From: an uncultured Eggerthellaceae bacterium
GTDB taxonomy: Bacteria > Actinomycetota > Coriobacteriia > Coriobacteriales > Eggerthellaceae
Direction of reading: 5' to 3'
DNA: 35,889 bases
Assembly (NCBI GenBank): GCA_947650915.1
Contig: CANSWY010000015.1
Location: 1 to 35,889, forward strand
Part shown: piece by piece, positions 34,734 through 35,889 of the stretch
How positions within the stretch are numbered: position 1 is the first letter of the stretch
How the letters are laid out: each line of letters opens with the position of its first letter
Notes under the pieces: model-generated
Database searches by the model: none
What the model saw: the letters and a program-made list of their open reading frames with translations, nothing else
Told to the model about the DNA's origin: nothing
Position numbers and translations under genes: made by a program

Positions 34734-35637
34734 GGTGCTGCCAGCGAAAGACGTTCCATTCTCAGGCGCCTCCTGTGCCTTCGGCGTGTTCGACGGCGTG
34801 CATGAGGGACATCGCTTCATCATCGAGCGCGCCCAGGAGGACGCGCGCGCTCGTGGCAGGAGGGCCGTCATCATCACGTTCAGCCAGGACCCCTCAGAGC
34901 TCTTCTGTCCGGAGGCCCGGGACAAGCTCATGGGCAACGATGAGCGGCTGCGCGCCCTGGCGGCCACGGGGGCGGATGCGGTGGCGGTCGTGCCTTTCAA
35001 CGGGGAGGTGGCGGCAGAGGGCCCTGATGCGTTCTTGGATGGCCTGTTCGCCCAAGGCGCGCCCGCGACGCTCTTCGTGGGCGAAGATGTGCATTTCGGA
35101 CGTGGCGCTCAAGGCGCGCTGGCGGACCTCCAGACATGGGGGAGCGCGCATGGGATGGAAGTGCGGGGGGTGCCGCTCCTTGAACGGGATGGCGCGCCGG
35201 TCACGTCCACGCGCATCCGCAAGCGCCTGGCCGCTGGCGATGTGGAAGAGGCGGCGGATCTTCTGGGGCGTCCCTATGCCCTGGAGGGCCGCGTGGTCTC
35301 TGGCAGACAGGCTGGGCGGGAAATGGGCATCTGCACGGCGAACCTGAGCGTGGCGGCCGACCGGCTGGTGCCCGCAGACGGCGTGTACGCGGCCTATGCG
35401 GACGTCCAGGGCGCGCGCTGCAAGGCGGCCGTTTCCGTGGGGGTGCCCGTCACCTTCGAAGGCGTCACGGAATCCACCATCGAAGCGCACCTGCTTGATT
35501 TCGACCAGGACATCTACGGGGATGCGCTCACGCTCTCGTTCGTGCGCCGCCTGCGCCCCATGGTCAAGTTCGCGAGCACGGACGAGCTGGTGGCTCAGAT
35601 CCAACAGGACATCGCCCGCACCCGCCAGCTTCCCTGA
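34723..35637 (+). CDS. ribF: Bifunctional riboflavin kinase / FAD synthetase
   Basis: A 304-residue protein making FMN and FAD from riboflavin. The N-terminal nucleotidyltransferase half has FDGVHEGH (23-30) and STRIRKRLAAGD. The C-terminal kinase half begins at about 185 (GRPYALEGRVVSG). In it the usual G-(F/Y)-P-T-A-N motif reads GICTAN: Thr and Asn are kept but Pro is Cys. The start is GTG 34723, inside the end of truB, so translational coupling is likely. It is the last gene of the operon, followed directly by palindromic repeats. Minor sequence deviations do not argue against function. Confidence 0.93.
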   Translation: MSCEVLPAKDVPFSGASCAFGVFDGVHEGHRFIIERAQEDARARGRRAVIITFSQDPSELFCPEARDKLMGNDERLRALAATGADAVAVVPFNGEVAAEGPDAFLDGLFAQGAPATLFVGEDVHFGRGAQGALADLQTWGSAHGMEVRGVPLLERDGAPVTSTRIRKRLAAGDVEEAADLLGRPYALEGRVVSGRQAGREMGICTANLSVAADRLVPADGVYAAYADVQGARCKAAVSVGVPVTFEGVTESTIEAHLLDFDQDIYGDALTLSFVRRLRPMVKFASTDELVAQIQQDIARTRQLP

Positions 35638-35668
35638 TGTGCAAAAGGGACGTCCCAAATTGCACCTG
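35637..35668. repeat. Solo half of the palindromic element
   Basis: A single arm, GATGTGCAAAAGGG through AAATTGCACC, begins at the last base of ribF. Unlike the full elements it has no inverted partner before the next copy. It shows that the 27-bp hairpin arm (GTGCAA...TTGCAC around GGGACGTCCC) can exist alone. Confidence 0.85.
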
Positions 35669-35679
35669 CGGGATCACTT

Positions 35680-35889
35680 GATGTGCAAAAGGGACGTTCC
35701 AAATTGCACATAGGAAGAATCTTTCCGTACGCATCGCCCTTTTCCTATGTGCAATTTGGGACGTCCCTTTTGCACATCCCCACATAGGAAGAATCTTTCC
35801 GTACGCATCGCCCTTTTTCTATGTGCAGTTTGGAACGTCCCTTTTGCACATCCCCACATAGGAAGAATCTTTCCGTACGCATCGCCCTT
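35680..35889. repeat. Palindromic element E4 amplified as a 74-bp tandem array
   Basis: A complete palindrome (about 35680-35779) is followed by repeats of its loop plus right arm. The segment starting CACATAGGAAGAATC occurs at 35707, 35781 and 35855, exactly 74 bp apart, and runs out of the window. The loop (AATCTTTCCGTACGCATCG) is shared by the three units and differs from those of E1, E2 and E3. The second unit has small changes (a C-to-T in the loop end, AGTTTGG for AATTTGG), so the copies are slightly diverged. Confidence 0.92.

Overview
The window is high-GC DNA dominated by ordinary housekeeping genes. It most likely comes from an anaerobic, gut-type actinobacterium of the class Coriobacteriia (Eggerthellaceae or a neighbour). 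That assignment is an inference from codon and GC character, the gene set (oxygen-sensitive radical SAM enzymes, a Tat-exported binding protein, GtrA, an ilv/ser/leu block) and the many short palindromic repeats. It is not proven by any marker here.

Layout. (1) 1-1450: a tandem 18-19 bp repeat, a small unknown protein, a BspA-type leucine-rich-repeat protein, and a cluster of REP-like hairpins. (2) 1565-11108: an accessory locus. It holds a NitT/TauT-type ABC importer with two different permeases and a Tat-signal binding protein, an FtsX-like permease broken by a frameshift, its LolD/FtsE-like ATPase, a REP-associated tyrosine transposase (RAYT) bracketed by inverted repeats, two divergent BioB-like radical SAM enzymes, and a DUF4418 membrane protein. 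(3) 11545-14336: prfA, prmC and a purine nucleoside phosphorylase. (4) 14337-19895: a structured leader with an intrinsic terminator in front of ilvD-ilvB-ilvN (stop/start overlaps), then ilvC. (5) 19896-22339: a repeat-rich intergenic region, a 5'-truncated ydcF/sanA-like gene cut at a palindromic element, and a HemW-like radical SAM gene, both on the minus strand. (6) 22436-26677: serC, serA and leuA. (7) 26678-27387: a composite palindrome plus tandem repeat, and gtrA on the minus strand. (8) 27560-35637: the classical rimP-nusA-rnpM-infB-rbfA-nrnA-truB-ribF operon. (9) 35637 to the end: a 74-bp tandem array of the same palindrome.

How the genes work together. ilvDBN and ilvC give three steps of valine/isoleucine synthesis and leuA starts the leucine branch. 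serC and serA give two steps of serine synthesis. prfA/prmC and the rimP-ribF operon serve translation, RNA metabolism and flavin cofactors. The 1.5-11 kb locus is the least explained: importer, FtsX/LolD/DUF4418 and paired BioB-like enzymes may form one anaerobic system, and two of its promoter regions share a 10-mer.

The most unusual features are non-coding or structural. They are a family of large palindromes with variable loops, some extended into tandem arrays and one truncating a gene; a RAYT gene whose inverted flanking repeats cover both neighbouring stop codons; and a Cys/His tail on NusA.
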